Assembly (NCBI RefSeq): GCF_900618535.1
Contig: NZ_UYJA01000006.1
Coordinates: forward strand, 186,001 to 250,000
Direction of reading: 5' to 3'
DNA from: Pseudomonas bubulae
GTDB lineage: Bacteria > Pseudomonadota > Gammaproteobacteria > Pseudomonadales > Pseudomonadaceae
Length of the DNA: 64,000 bases
Position numbers and translations under genes: made by a program. Shown piece by piece: positions 51,521 to 59,208 of this stretch; the stretch's first letter is position 1; every line of letters starts with the position of its first letter. Under the pieces are notes generated by a model. It worked only from the letters and a program-made list of their open reading frames with translations. It had not been told where the DNA came from and ran no database searches.

Positions 51521-52549
51521 ATGCCACGTTTTACCCGGATTTTTCAGCCATTGATCAGGAGTGTCTTGTTCGTGTCCGCCATCACGATGTCGAGTGTTCA
51601 AGCCGCAGACAAGATCGATTTGATCATCGACACGGACCCCGGCGCCGATGATGTGGTCGCTCTGCTGCTGGCACTGGCTTCACCGGAGCAGTTACAGGTG
51701 CGGGCCATTACCACCGTGGCGGGCAACGTACGGCTCGACAAGACCTCGCGCAATGCCCGGCTGGCCCGGGAGTGGGCAGGGGGCGAAGACGTGCCGGTGT
51801 ATGCCGGGGCCCCTAAACCCCTGGTGCGTACGCCGATTTACGCCGAGAACATTCACGGCCAGGAAGGCGTCACCGGTGTGCCTGTGCATGAGCCGGCCAA
51901 AGGTCTCGAAAAGGCCAATGCGGTCAATTACCTGGTTGATACCTTGCGTGCAGCCAAGCCAGGCAGCGTGACCATTGCCATGCTCGGCCCGCAGACAAAC
52001 CTGGCCCTGGCCTTGATCCAGGCCCCGGAAATCACGCAGGGAATCAAGGAAGTCGTGGTCATGGGCGGCGCCCATTTCAATGGCGGTAATATCACCCCGG
52101 TTGCCGAGTTCAACCTTTATGCCGATCCGCATGCGGCAGACGTGGTGTTGAAGAGCGGGGTGAAACTGACCTATGTACCGCTGGATGTGACACACAAGAT
52201 CCTTACCAGCGAGGCGCGACTGAAGCAGATCGCTGCACTGGGCAATACGGCCGGCAAACTGGTGGGCGATATTCTCAATGAATATGTGAAAGGCGACATG
52301 GTGCACTACGGACTGCCTGGCGGGCCTGTTCACGATGCCAGTGTCATTGCCTACCTGCTCAATCCTGCGCTGTTCTCCGGGCGTGAAGTCAACCTGGTCG
52401 TGGATACTCGCGAGGGGCCGACCTTTGGACAGACTATCCCGGACTGGTACAACACCTTGAACCAGCCCAAAAACGCCTTTTGGGTCGAGAGCGGTGACGC
52501 GCAGGGCTTTTTTGACTTGCTTACCGCGCGTCTGGGCCGGCTCAAGTGA
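51521..52549 (+). CDS. Exported nucleoside hydrolase
   Basis: A 342-residue inosine-uridine-type nucleoside hydrolase. The calcium-binding motif DTDPGADDVVALLLAL begins at about residue 37, and GGAHFNGGNITPVAEFNLYADPHAA with a later HDASV give the remaining ligand residues. Unlike most cytoplasmic homologues, it has a signal peptide (about residues 1-28, SVQA/AD), so it should work in the periplasm. It sits directly behind rbsD, so cleavage of nucleosides would feed ribose to RbsBAC. GGAG 6 bases upstream of the ATG supports the start. Confidence 0.9.
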   Translation: MPRFTRIFQPLIRSVLFVSAITMSSVQAADKIDLIIDTDPGADDVVALLLALASPEQLQVRAITTVAGNVRLDKTSRNARLAREWAGGEDVPVYAGAPKPLVRTPIYAENIHGQEGVTGVPVHEPAKGLEKANAVNYLVDTLRAAKPGSVTIAMLGPQTNLALALIQAPEITQGIKEVVVMGGAHFNGGNITPVAEFNLYADPHAADVVLKSGVKLTYVPLDVTHKILTSEARLKQIAALGNTAGKLVGDILNEYVKGDMVHYGLPGGPVHDASVIAYLLNPALFSGREVNLVVDTREGPTFGQTIPDWYNTLNQPKNAFWVESGDAQGFFDLLTARLGRLK

Positions 52550-52566
52550 AGTGAGGTTGCGCGCCG

Positions 52567-52767
52567 TCAGGTCAGCCTGACGGGCTCGGCCGGTTTGTAC
52601 TTTTCGAACACCTGACTGACGAACGCTCGGGCAGCTTCCGTGCCGAGCTCTTTAACCAAAAGGTCGATGCCGATAATGGCCAGCTCTTCAGGGCTGCCAG
52701 GGCTGTATGAGCACTGTCCTTGATGCCACTTGGCCTTGATATCTGCATCGATGCTGACTGTTGTCAT
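52567..52767 (-). CDS. Small hypothetical protein
   Basis: A 66-residue protein, MTTVSIDADIKAKWHQGQ onwards, with PEELAIIGIDLLVKELG. No domain recognised; normal Pseudomonas composition. Convergent with the nucleoside hydrolase gene. Confidence 0.65.
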   Translation of the reverse strand: MTTVSIDADIKAKWHQGQCSYSPGSPEELAIIGIDLLVKELGTEAARAFVSQVFEKYKPAEPVRLT

Positions 52768-52925
52768 GGGGTGCTCATGGGAAGGGGGCGTGAAAAGGCG
52801 ATTTTAGCAAAAAGTCGTCATTTCGCTATGAATAGACCAAAGTAAATATTGGTTTTTGCACCCTCAACAGCCCATGACCCCCGCACTGCGTGCCACACTT
52901 GCACTTTTTGGGAGCGGTGCAGGCC

Positions 52926-53231
52926 ATGCAAATTGATCTAAACAACCCTGAGGGCTTTACTCTTGGCGCTGTGCGTCAGTTGCTGGCCTCGGCCACTGAT
53001 GATGCCCATACACAGTTGCGCGTGACCAAGACGGGTATCGCTTATATTTCTTCGGGTGTGGTGGGCGGTGTCGATATCGACGGTCTGCTTTTCAGGCTGG
53101 AGACCTGGGCGGCAGGTTCTGGCTATGTCGGAAAAGTTGCAGCAAGCGATGAGGTCTGGGTCATGCAGATATTCAATGCCCTCAAGGACAACTGGCCTAA
53201 TCCGCCGTTCGATTACATTGATGTGTACTGA
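52926..53231 (+). CDS. Small hypothetical protein, conserved in Pseudomonas
   Basis: A 101-residue acidic protein starting MQIDLNNPEGFTLGAV. It has a LLASATDDAHTQLRVTKTGIAYIS block followed by LLFRLETWAAGSGYVG and ends FDYIDVY. I recall close relatives in other Pseudomonas but no function. An in-frame upstream start at 52890 is less likely because family members begin at MQI. Confidence 0.72.
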   Translation: MQIDLNNPEGFTLGAVRQLLASATDDAHTQLRVTKTGIAYISSGVVGGVDIDGLLFRLETWAAGSGYVGKVAASDEVWVMQIFNALKDNWPNPPFDYIDVY

Positions 53232-53390
53232 CACCTGAACATATTTGGCAATGATTAGGGGTGCACGGTAAAAGTCGGCTCGGGCACACTTGCCGGTGCT
53301 GGCAAATCAGAAGGCGCTGAGAGGCGTCATGCAACCTATGTGCGAAAAAGCTGTCGCAAGGGTTCAGACTATTTATCTTAAGGAGGCTTC

Positions 53391-53699
53391 ATGTCTTGGA
53401 AGCTAGTGTCATTGGGTTCGTTGTTGGCGGTCTTGGCACTGTCCGGATGCAGCACCGCAAGTTCGGTCAAGGAGCCTGTCGCCGAGGCGGGGCATAGCCG
53501 TTGCGATGCTAAATCAGCAGCATTTGCAGTCGGTCAAAAGGCTTCGGCGCAGCTTCTGGAGCAGGCCCGTATCAAGGCTGGTGCGCAGAACGCGCGTATT
53601 TTGATGCCGCATGACGTGATGACGCTTGAGTACCGCTCGGACCGTCTCAATCTCAATGCGGACGACGCTGGCATCATTACCCGGGTTAACTGCGGCTAA
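53391..53699 (+). CDS. Lipoprotein with I78 peptidase-inhibitor domain
   Basis: A 102-residue lipoprotein. The lipobox LSGC places the lipidated cysteine at residue 20. Mature residues 37-101 form an inhibitor-I78-like domain (CDAKSAAFAVGQKA ... ILMPHDVMTLEYRSDRLNLN ... NCG). Such proteins are thought to protect against serine peptidases. AAGGAGG precedes the ATG. Confidence 0.85.
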   Translation: MSWKLVSLGSLLAVLALSGCSTASSVKEPVAEAGHSRCDAKSAAFAVGQKASAQLLEQARIKAGAQNARILMPHDVMTLEYRSDRLNLNADDAGIITRVNCG

Positions 53700-53730
53700 C
53701 CTGGCCTGACATTGCGTCAGGCATAAAAAA

Positions 53731-53749
53731 CCCCGTCACATGGACGGGG
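53731..53749. terminator. Bidirectional terminator
   Basis: CCCCGTC / GACGGGG stem with ACATG loop flanked by A6 and T7 runs, so it serves the inhibitor gene on the plus strand and the cold-shock gene on the minus strand. Confidence 0.92.
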
Positions 53750-53769
53750 TTTTTTTGTTCGCGGGAGAT

Positions 53770-53982
53770 TTACTCCGGACGAACCTGTGCAGCTTGCATA
53801 CCCTTTTGGCCTTTCTCAGCCACGAAGGAAACGGTCTGGCCTTCTTTCAGGCTTTTGAAACCGTCGCTTTCGATAGCTTTGAAGTGTACGAACAGGTCGT
53901 CACCGCCACCTTGAGGAGTGATGAAGCCGAAGCCTTTTTCATCGTTGAACCATTTTACGGTGCCGGTTTGGCGATTAGACAT
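53770..53982 (-). CDS. CspA-family cold-shock protein
   Basis: A 70-residue nucleic-acid chaperone, five-stranded OB fold. RNP1 is KGFGFITP (residues 16-23) and RNP2 is DLFVHF (29-34). Closest to the CapB/CspA type of pseudomonads. GGAGATACACC precedes the start. The roughly 100 bp upstream may be a long regulated leader. Confidence 0.95.
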   Translation of the reverse strand: MSNRQTGTVKWFNDEKGFGFITPQGGGDDLFVHFKAIESDGFKSLKEGQTVSFVAEKGQKGMQAAQVRPE

Positions 53983-54132
53983 GGTGTATCTCCAAGAAAC
54001 TTATATTTTCAGTAGTACTGTGCTGCTCAGGCCAACTGGGCACACCGAGGTATCATAGTCGAAATGTGCGCTTTGGGAGCCCCCCTGAACTACAGATTGC
54101 TGCAATGTTAACCCTCGTCTGCTCTTTGAAAT

Positions 54133-54162
54133 GCTCAAGACCCCCGGTTTACGGGGGGTTGA
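54133..54162. repeat. Imperfect inverted repeat
   Basis: CTCAA plus a C-run (54133-54145) pairs imperfectly with a G-run plus TTGAG (54151-54162). In the gap upstream of the cold-shock gene; role unknown. Confidence 0.35.
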
Positions 54163-54240
54163 GGGCTAAAGGCTGTTAGAAAAAAAGCAGTCGAGAATCA
54201 ATATTTTTTACGTGCAAGAGCGTTTTTGACTGTTTTTGCT

Positions 54241-54271
54241 CTCCTCACGGCTCAATTCGAGCCGTGAGGAG
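54241..54271 (-). terminator. Hairpin after the small exported protein gene
   Basis: 13-bp perfect stem, 54241-54253 with 54259-54271 and a 5-nt loop, 6 bp from the stop of the minus-strand gene. No clear T-run on that strand, so terminator function is uncertain. Confidence 0.5.
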
Positions 54272-54276
54272 GGTGG

Positions 54277-54579
54277 TTATTTCTTGGCCCGGCAAGCCTG
54301 GATGGCGTCCAGAGCCCGGGTGCGAAGCTCTGCGCTAGGCTGGGTTGTCTTGCTCATCAGCTGTGTGATTTCGGCGCTTGTAAACTTCTCGGACAGCTTG
54401 TCCGCACCGCATGCGCAATGCTGTTGGGCCGTTTTTGCGTCAACACTTTGGCTGGCTGCCGCTACGCAGTCCTTCATGTAGTCTTTTTTGGCGCCTGCAG
54501 GCCAGTTATCGGCCTGGGCGCTCAGGGGTAGCAGCAGCGCCAGGGGGGCTGCGAAGGCGAGTAAGCGGATCGTGCGCAT
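54277..54579 (-). CDS. Small exported hypothetical protein
   Basis: A 100-residue protein with signal peptide (cleavage after about A23, AQA/DN). The mature part has four cysteines (in KDCVAAA, QHCACGADKL and IQACRAKK) that could pair. Not recognised. The start has AAGGAGC 6 bases upstream. Confidence 0.75.
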   Translation of the reverse strand: MRTIRLLAFAAPLALLLPLSAQADNWPAGAKKDYMKDCVAAASQSVDAKTAQQHCACGADKLSEKFTSAEITQLMSKTTQPSAELRTRALDAIQACRAKK

Positions 54580-54941
54580 AAGATGCTCCTTGTAGGCATT
54601 AAAACCGAGTGTGTATCACTGAGTATGTGAAAGGTAAGTGGAGCTCAAGTTCACCCTTTTGTAAAAAACCCCGTTTTCTCGCGGATGCGGGGAGGGGTGC
54701 GCAACAGGCGTATCCATCTGTGCTAGCATGCCGCCCTGGCTATTTCCTGCATTCGCGTGTTCCTTGAACCGCCATGCAGTGCCATTAACCTTTTTGATTT
54801 GAACTCCAGTCACTCTGGTTCGGTTTTAGGTTCGCCGCAAGGCTCCTGCCACTGTGAGGCAGGCATACCACCGAATCGCGTACTGGCTCATCCCAACCCA
54901 CGTGACCTTTGGTAGGGGTCACCACTAGGAGAGGAGGCGCC
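54580..54941. other. Upstream region of thrS
   Basis: 362 bp with no gene. It contains an extended -10-like TGCTAGCAT at 54721-54729 and, just before thrS, a hairpin (listed) that may take part in autoregulation. Confidence 0.5.
54902..54922 (+). promoter_or_regulatory. Hairpin in thrS leader, possible tRNA-Thr mimic
   Basis: GTGACC (54902-54907) pairs with GGTCAC (54917-54922); the loop TTTGGTAGG contains GGT, the anticodon of tRNA-Thr(GGU), with flanking bases like its anticodon loop. It overlaps the approach to the thrS ribosome site at 54928-54937. ThrRS autocontrol is inferred from E. coli. Confidence 0.4.
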
Positions 54942-56864
54942 ATGCCAACTATTACTCTTCCCGACGGCAGTCAACGCTCTTTCGATCATCCAGTTTCTGT
55001 AGCCGAGGTTGCCGCTTCAATTGGCGCCGGCCTGGCTAAAGCCACCGTGGCCGGCAAGGTCAACGGCAAGCTGGTGGATGCCTGTGATCTGATTGAAAAC
55101 GATGCCACCTTGCAAATCATCACGCCCAAGGATGAAGAGGGGCTGGAGATCATTCGTCACTCTTGCGCCCACTTGGTCGGTCATGCGGTGAAGCAGCTGT
55201 TCCCGACGGCCAAAATGGTCATCGGGCCGGTCATCGACGAAGGCTTTTACTACGATATCGCCTATGAGCGTCCGTTCACCCCGGATGACATGGCTGCTAT
55301 CGAACAGCGCATGCAGCAACTGATCGAAAAAGACTACGACGTCATCAAGAAAGTGACGCCGCGTGCCGAAGTGATCGAACTGTTTGCTGCCCGTGGTGAA
55401 GACTACAAGCTGCGCCTGATCGAAGACATGCCGGACGAGCAGGCCATGGGTTTGTACTTCCATGAAGAATACGTCGACATGTGCCGCGGTCCTCACGTGC
55501 CGAACACGCGTTTCCTCAAATCGTTCAAGCTGACCAAGCTGTCGGGCGCCTACTGGCGTGGCGATGCCAAGAACGAGCAGTTGCAGCGTATCTATGGCAC
55601 GGCCTGGGCTGACAAAAAGCAGCTGGCGGCCTACGTCCTGCGTATCGAAGAAGCCGAAAAGCGCGATCACCGTAAAATCGGCAAGCGCCTTGGCTTGTTC
55701 CACACCCAGGAAGAAGCCCCGGGCATGGTGTTCTGGCACCCGAATGGCTGGACCCTGTACCAGGTACTTGAGCAGTACATGCGCAAAGTACAGCGCGACA
55801 ATGGCTACCTGGAGATCAAGACTCCTCAGGTCGTTGATCGCAGCCTCTGGGAAAAATCCGGGCACTGGGCCAACTACGCCGAGAACATGTTCACTACCCA
55901 GTCGGAAAGCCGCGACTACGCGATCAAGCCGATGAACTGCCCTTGCCATGTGCAAGTGTTCAACCAGGGCCTGAAAAGCTACCGCGAGCTGCCGCTGCGT
56001 CTGGCCGAATTCGGTGCCTGTCACCGTAACGAGCCGTCGGGCGCCCTGCACGGCATCATGCGTGTGCGTGGCTTTACCCAGGACGATGCCCACATCTTCT
56101 GTACTGAAGAGCAGATGCAGGCCGAGTCGGCAGCTTTTATCAAGCTGACGCTGGATGTCTACGCTGACTTCGGTTTCAAGGACATTGAGCTCAAGCTGTC
56201 GACGCGTCCTGAAAAGCGTGTGGGTTCGGATGAGCTGTGGGATCGCGCCGAAAGCGCATTGGCTTCAGCCCTTGATAGCGCTGGCCTGGCGTACGATTTG
56301 CAACCGGGCGAAGGTGCCTTCTACGGTCCCAAGATTGAATTTTCTCTGAAAGATTGTCTGGGTCGTGTCTGGCAATGTGGTACCCTGCAGCTCGATTTCA
56401 ACCTGCCGATCCGTCTTGGCGCAGAATATGTGTCCGAAGACAACAGCCGTAAGCACCCGGTTATGCTGCACCGCGCGATCCTTGGATCGTTCGAACGTTT
56501 TGTCGGTATCCTGATCGAACATTACGAAGGCGCATTCCCTGCTTGGCTGGCTCCAACCCAGGCAGTGATCATGAATATCACTGACAAACAGGCAGATTTT
56601 GCTGCTGAAGTTGAAAAAACTCTCAATCAGAGCGGATTTCGTGCCAAGTCTGACTTGAGAAATGAAAAGATCGGCTTTAAAATCCGCGAGCATACTTTGC
56701 TCAAGGTTCCTTATCTCTTGGTTATCGGAGATCGGGAAGTCGAGATGCAGACTGTCGCTGTGCGTACACGTGAAGGTGCTGACCTGGGCTCGATGCCCGT
56801 CGCGCAATTCGCTGAATTCCTCGCACAAGCGGTTTCCCGGCGTGGTCGCCATGATTCGGAGTAA
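54942..56864 (+). CDS. thrS: Threonyl-tRNA synthetase
   Basis: A 640-residue class II synthetase. N-terminal TGS domain (1-62, MPTITLPDGSQRSF), editing domain with HSCAHLVGHAVKQLFP, catalytic core with the zinc-ligand MNCPCHV and class II motifs, and C-terminal anticodon domain from about 535. The strong AGGAGAGGAGG before the ATG fixes the start. First gene of the thrS-infC-rpmI-rplT-pheS-pheT-ihfA block. Confidence 0.97.
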   Translation: MPTITLPDGSQRSFDHPVSVAEVAASIGAGLAKATVAGKVNGKLVDACDLIENDATLQIITPKDEEGLEIIRHSCAHLVGHAVKQLFPTAKMVIGPVIDEGFYYDIAYERPFTPDDMAAIEQRMQQLIEKDYDVIKKVTPRAEVIELFAARGEDYKLRLIEDMPDEQAMGLYFHEEYVDMCRGPHVPNTRFLKSFKLTKLSGAYWRGDAKNEQLQRIYGTAWADKKQLAAYVLRIEEAEKRDHRKIGKRLGLFHTQEEAPGMVFWHPNGWTLYQVLEQYMRKVQRDNGYLEIKTPQVVDRSLWEKSGHWANYAENMFTTQSESRDYAIKPMNCPCHVQVFNQGLKSYRELPLRLAEFGACHRNEPSGALHGIMRVRGFTQDDAHIFCTEEQMQAESAAFIKLTLDVYADFGFKDIELKLSTRPEKRVGSDELWDRAESALASALDSAGLAYDLQPGEGAFYGPKIEFSLKDCLGRVWQCGTLQLDFNLPIRLGAEYVSEDNSRKHPVMLHRAILGSFERFVGILIEHYEGAFPAWLAPTQAVIMNITDKQADFAAEVEKTLNQSGFRAKSDLRNEKIGFKIREHTLLKVPYLLVIGDREVEMQTVAVRTREGADLGSMPVAQFAEFLAQAVSRRGRHDSE

Positions 56865-57415
56865 TTATTATTAAGCGTGAAATGAGACAAGATAAACGAG
56901 CTGCACCGAAAGCCCCGATCAACGAGAATATCTCGGCACGCGAGGTTCGGTTAATTGGGGCTGAAGGCGAGCAGCTTGGGATTGTGTCAATTGAAGACGC
57001 GCTTCTTAAAGCTGAAGAGGCCAAACTGGACTTGGTGGAAATTTCCGCTGATGCAGTACCCCCAGTTTGCAAGCTGATGGACTACGGCAAATCTATCTTC
57101 GAAAAGAAGAAACAGGTTGCTGCTGCAAAGAAAAACCAGAAACAGATTCAGGTTAAAGAAATCAAGTTTCGTCCAGGGACGGAGGAAGGGGATTACCAGG
57201 TAAAACTGCGCAACCTGGTACGTTTCCTGAGTGATGGGGACAGGGCCAAGGTATCGTTACGATTCCGCGGCCGTGAGATGGCCCACCAGGAGCTGGGTAT
57301 GGAACTGTTGAAGCGGGTTGAAGCTGACCTTGCGGAATACGGTACCGTCGAACAGCATCCTAAGATGGAAGGACGCCAGCTGATCATGGTCATCGCCCCG
57401 AAAAAGAAGAAGTAA
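56864..57415 (+). CDS. infC: Translation initiation factor IF-3, non-AUG start
   Basis: A 183-residue IF-3 that starts at ATT, not ATG. Before the first in-frame ATG (56882) the frame reads ATT-ATT-ATT-AAG-CGT-GAA. Homologues start at an ATT here, giving MxIKREMRQDKR. The first ATT (56864) overlaps the thrS stop; the next two at 56867 and 56870 have better spacing to GGAG at 56858-56861, so the exact codon is open. AUU initiation is the basis of IF-3 autoregulation. Domains: N-terminal AREVRLIG; linker; C-terminal EIKFRPGTEEGDYQVKLRN. Confidence 0.92.
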   Translation: MIIKREMRQDKRAAPKAPINENISAREVRLIGAEGEQLGIVSIEDALLKAEEAKLDLVEISADAVPPVCKLMDYGKSIFEKKKQVAAAKKNQKQIQVKEIKFRPGTEEGDYQVKLRNLVRFLSDGDRAKVSLRFRGREMAHQELGMELLKRVEADLAEYGTVEQHPKMEGRQLIMVIAPKKKK

Positions 57416-57475
57416 TCAATTGGGCACGGCAGGCCTTCTGATTATGTTTATCAACTGAATGCGGAGTATCCGAAC

Positions 57476-57670
57476 ATGCCAAAGATGAAGACTAAAAGTG
57501 GTGCTGCTAAGCGGTTTCTGAAAACTGCTAACGGTATCAAGCACAAGCACGCTTTCAAGAGCCACATCCTGACCAAAATGTCGACCAAGCGTAAGCGTCA
57601 ACTGCGCGGTAGCAGCTTGCTGCATCCGTCTGACGTGGCAAAAGTCGAGCGCATGCTGCGCCTTCGTTAA
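57476..57670 (+). CDS. rpmI: 50S ribosomal protein L35
   Basis: A 64-residue, highly basic L35: MPKMKTKSGAAKRF start, RKRQLRGSS middle. It lies between infC and rplT as in nearly all bacteria. The 60-bp gap after infC may carry an L20-binding leader. Confidence 0.97.
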   Translation: MPKMKTKSGAAKRFLKTANGIKHKHAFKSHILTKMSTKRKRQLRGSSLLHPSDVAKVERMLRLR

Positions 57671-57699
57671 TTTTTGGTTAAGACTAGAGGAAGTAACTC

Positions 57700-58056
57700 A
57701 TGGCTCGTGTAAAGCGTGGCGTTGTCGCCCGTAAACGTCACAAAAAAATTCTGAAACTGGCTAAAGGCTACTACGGCGCACGCTCACGCGTATTCCGTGT
57801 TGCCAAGCAAGCGGTAATCAAGGCAGGCCAATACGCCTACCGTGACCGTCGTCAGAAAAAACGTCAGTTCCGCGCTCTGTGGATCGCTCGTATCAACGCT
57901 GGTGCTCGTATCAACGGTCTGTCTTACAGCCGTTTCATTGCCGGCCTGAAAAAAGCTTCCATCGAGATCGACCGTAAGGTTCTGTCTGATCTGGCAGTGA
58001 ACGAAAAAGCGGCGTTTGCTGCGATTGTCGAGAAAGCTAAAGCCACTCTGGCTTAA
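57700..58056 (+). CDS. rplT: 50S ribosomal protein L20
   Basis: A 118-residue basic L20, with GYYGARSRVFRVAKQAVIKA and RINAGARINGLSYSRFI blocks. It is an assembly protein of the large subunit and in E. coli represses its own operon. AGAGGAAG upstream. Confidence 0.97.
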   Translation: MARVKRGVVARKRHKKILKLAKGYYGARSRVFRVAKQAVIKAGQYAYRDRRQKKRQFRALWIARINAGARINGLSYSRFIAGLKKASIEIDRKVLSDLAVNEKAAFAAIVEKAKATLA

Positions 58057-58111
58057 GTACCCCCGACAGTCACTTGGGCTTGCCTGTGTAAGCCCGGGTG
58101 CTAAACGTCAT

Positions 58112-58147
58112 AAATAGGGGAAGAGCCTTCAAGCTCTTCCCCTATTT
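58112..58147 (+). terminator. Terminator/attenuator between rplT and pheS
   Basis: A 15-bp perfect stem, 58112-58126 with 58133-58147, CTTCAA loop. The right arm ends in ATTTTG. It lies just before pheS (start 58166), so it could be a simple terminator or an attenuator for pheST. Confidence 0.85.
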
Positions 58148-58165
58148 TGTATCTGGAGTCTGTAC

Positions 58166-59182
58166 ATGGAAAACCTGGATGCGCTGGTCTCTCAAGCACT
58201 AGAGGCTGTGCAAAGCGCTGAAGATATCAATGCCCTGGAGCAAATCCGGGTTCAATACCTTGGCAAAAAGGGTGAATTGACTCAGGTGATGAAGACCCTG
58301 GGCAATTTGCCAGCAGAAGAGCGTCCGCAAGTCGGTGCCCTCATCAACGTTGCCAAGGAGCGTGTCACAGAGGTTCTCAATGCGCGCAAGGCGTTGTTTG
58401 AAGAGGCCGAACTGGCCGCCAAACTGTCTGCCGAGTCCATTGACGTGACCCTGCCTGGCCGTGGCCAGACCTCTGGCGGTCTGCATCCGGTGACCCGGAC
58501 TCTGGAACGTATCGAACAGTTCTTTACCCATATTGGCTACGGCATCGCCGAAGGCCCTGAGGTTGAAGACGACTATCACAACTTCGAAGCGCTCAACATC
58601 CCAGGCCATCACCCGGCCCGGTCGATGCATGACACCTTCTATTTCAATGCCAACATGTTGTTGCGCACCCATACCTCGCCGGTACAGGTCCGCACCATGG
58701 AATCCAAGCAGCCGCCGATCCGCATTGTCTGCCCGGGCCGTGTGTACCGTAGCGACTCGGATATCACCCATTCGCCGATGTTTCACCAGGTCGAAGGCCT
58801 GCTGATCGATCGCGATATCAACTTCGCTGACCTGAAAGGGACCATCGAAGAGTTCCTGCGGGTGTTCTTCGAAAAAGAACTGGCCGTGCGTTTCCGTCCG
58901 TCCTACTTCCCGTTCACCGAGCCTTCCGCTGAAGTGGATATGGAATGCGTGATGTGCAGCGGTAAAGGCTGTCGTGTCTGCAAGCAGACTGGCTGGCTGG
59001 AAGTCATGGGCTGCGGCATGGTTCATCCGAACGTGCTGCGCATGTCCGGGATCGACCCGGAAGAGTTCTCGGGCTTTGCCTTCGGCATGGGCGTTGAGCG
59101 TCTGGCCATGCTGCGTTACGGCGTGAACGACTTGCGTCTGTTCTTCGACAACGACTTGCGGTTCCTCGCGCAATTTCGCTAG
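58166..59182 (+). CDS. pheS: Phenylalanyl-tRNA synthetase alpha
   Basis: A 338-residue alpha subunit. N-terminal coiled coil (1-90), motif 1 around HPVTRTLERIEQFFTHIGY, motif 2 RVYRSDSDITHSPMFHQVEG and motif 3 GFAFGMGVERLAML. The C-terminal cysteine cluster CVMCSGKGCRVCK is present, as in many gamma-proteobacteria. Co-transcribed with pheT 26 bp later. Confidence 0.97.
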   Translation: MENLDALVSQALEAVQSAEDINALEQIRVQYLGKKGELTQVMKTLGNLPAEERPQVGALINVAKERVTEVLNARKALFEEAELAAKLSAESIDVTLPGRGQTSGGLHPVTRTLERIEQFFTHIGYGIAEGPEVEDDYHNFEALNIPGHHPARSMHDTFYFNANMLLRTHTSPVQVRTMESKQPPIRIVCPGRVYRSDSDITHSPMFHQVEGLLIDRDINFADLKGTIEEFLRVFFEKELAVRFRPSYFPFTEPSAEVDMECVMCSGKGCRVCKQTGWLEVMGCGMVHPNVLRMSGIDPEEFSGFAFGMGVERLAMLRYGVNDLRLFFDNDLRFLAQFR

Positions 59183-59208
59183 TCGTAACGAATTCTTAGG
59201 AGAGCAGG

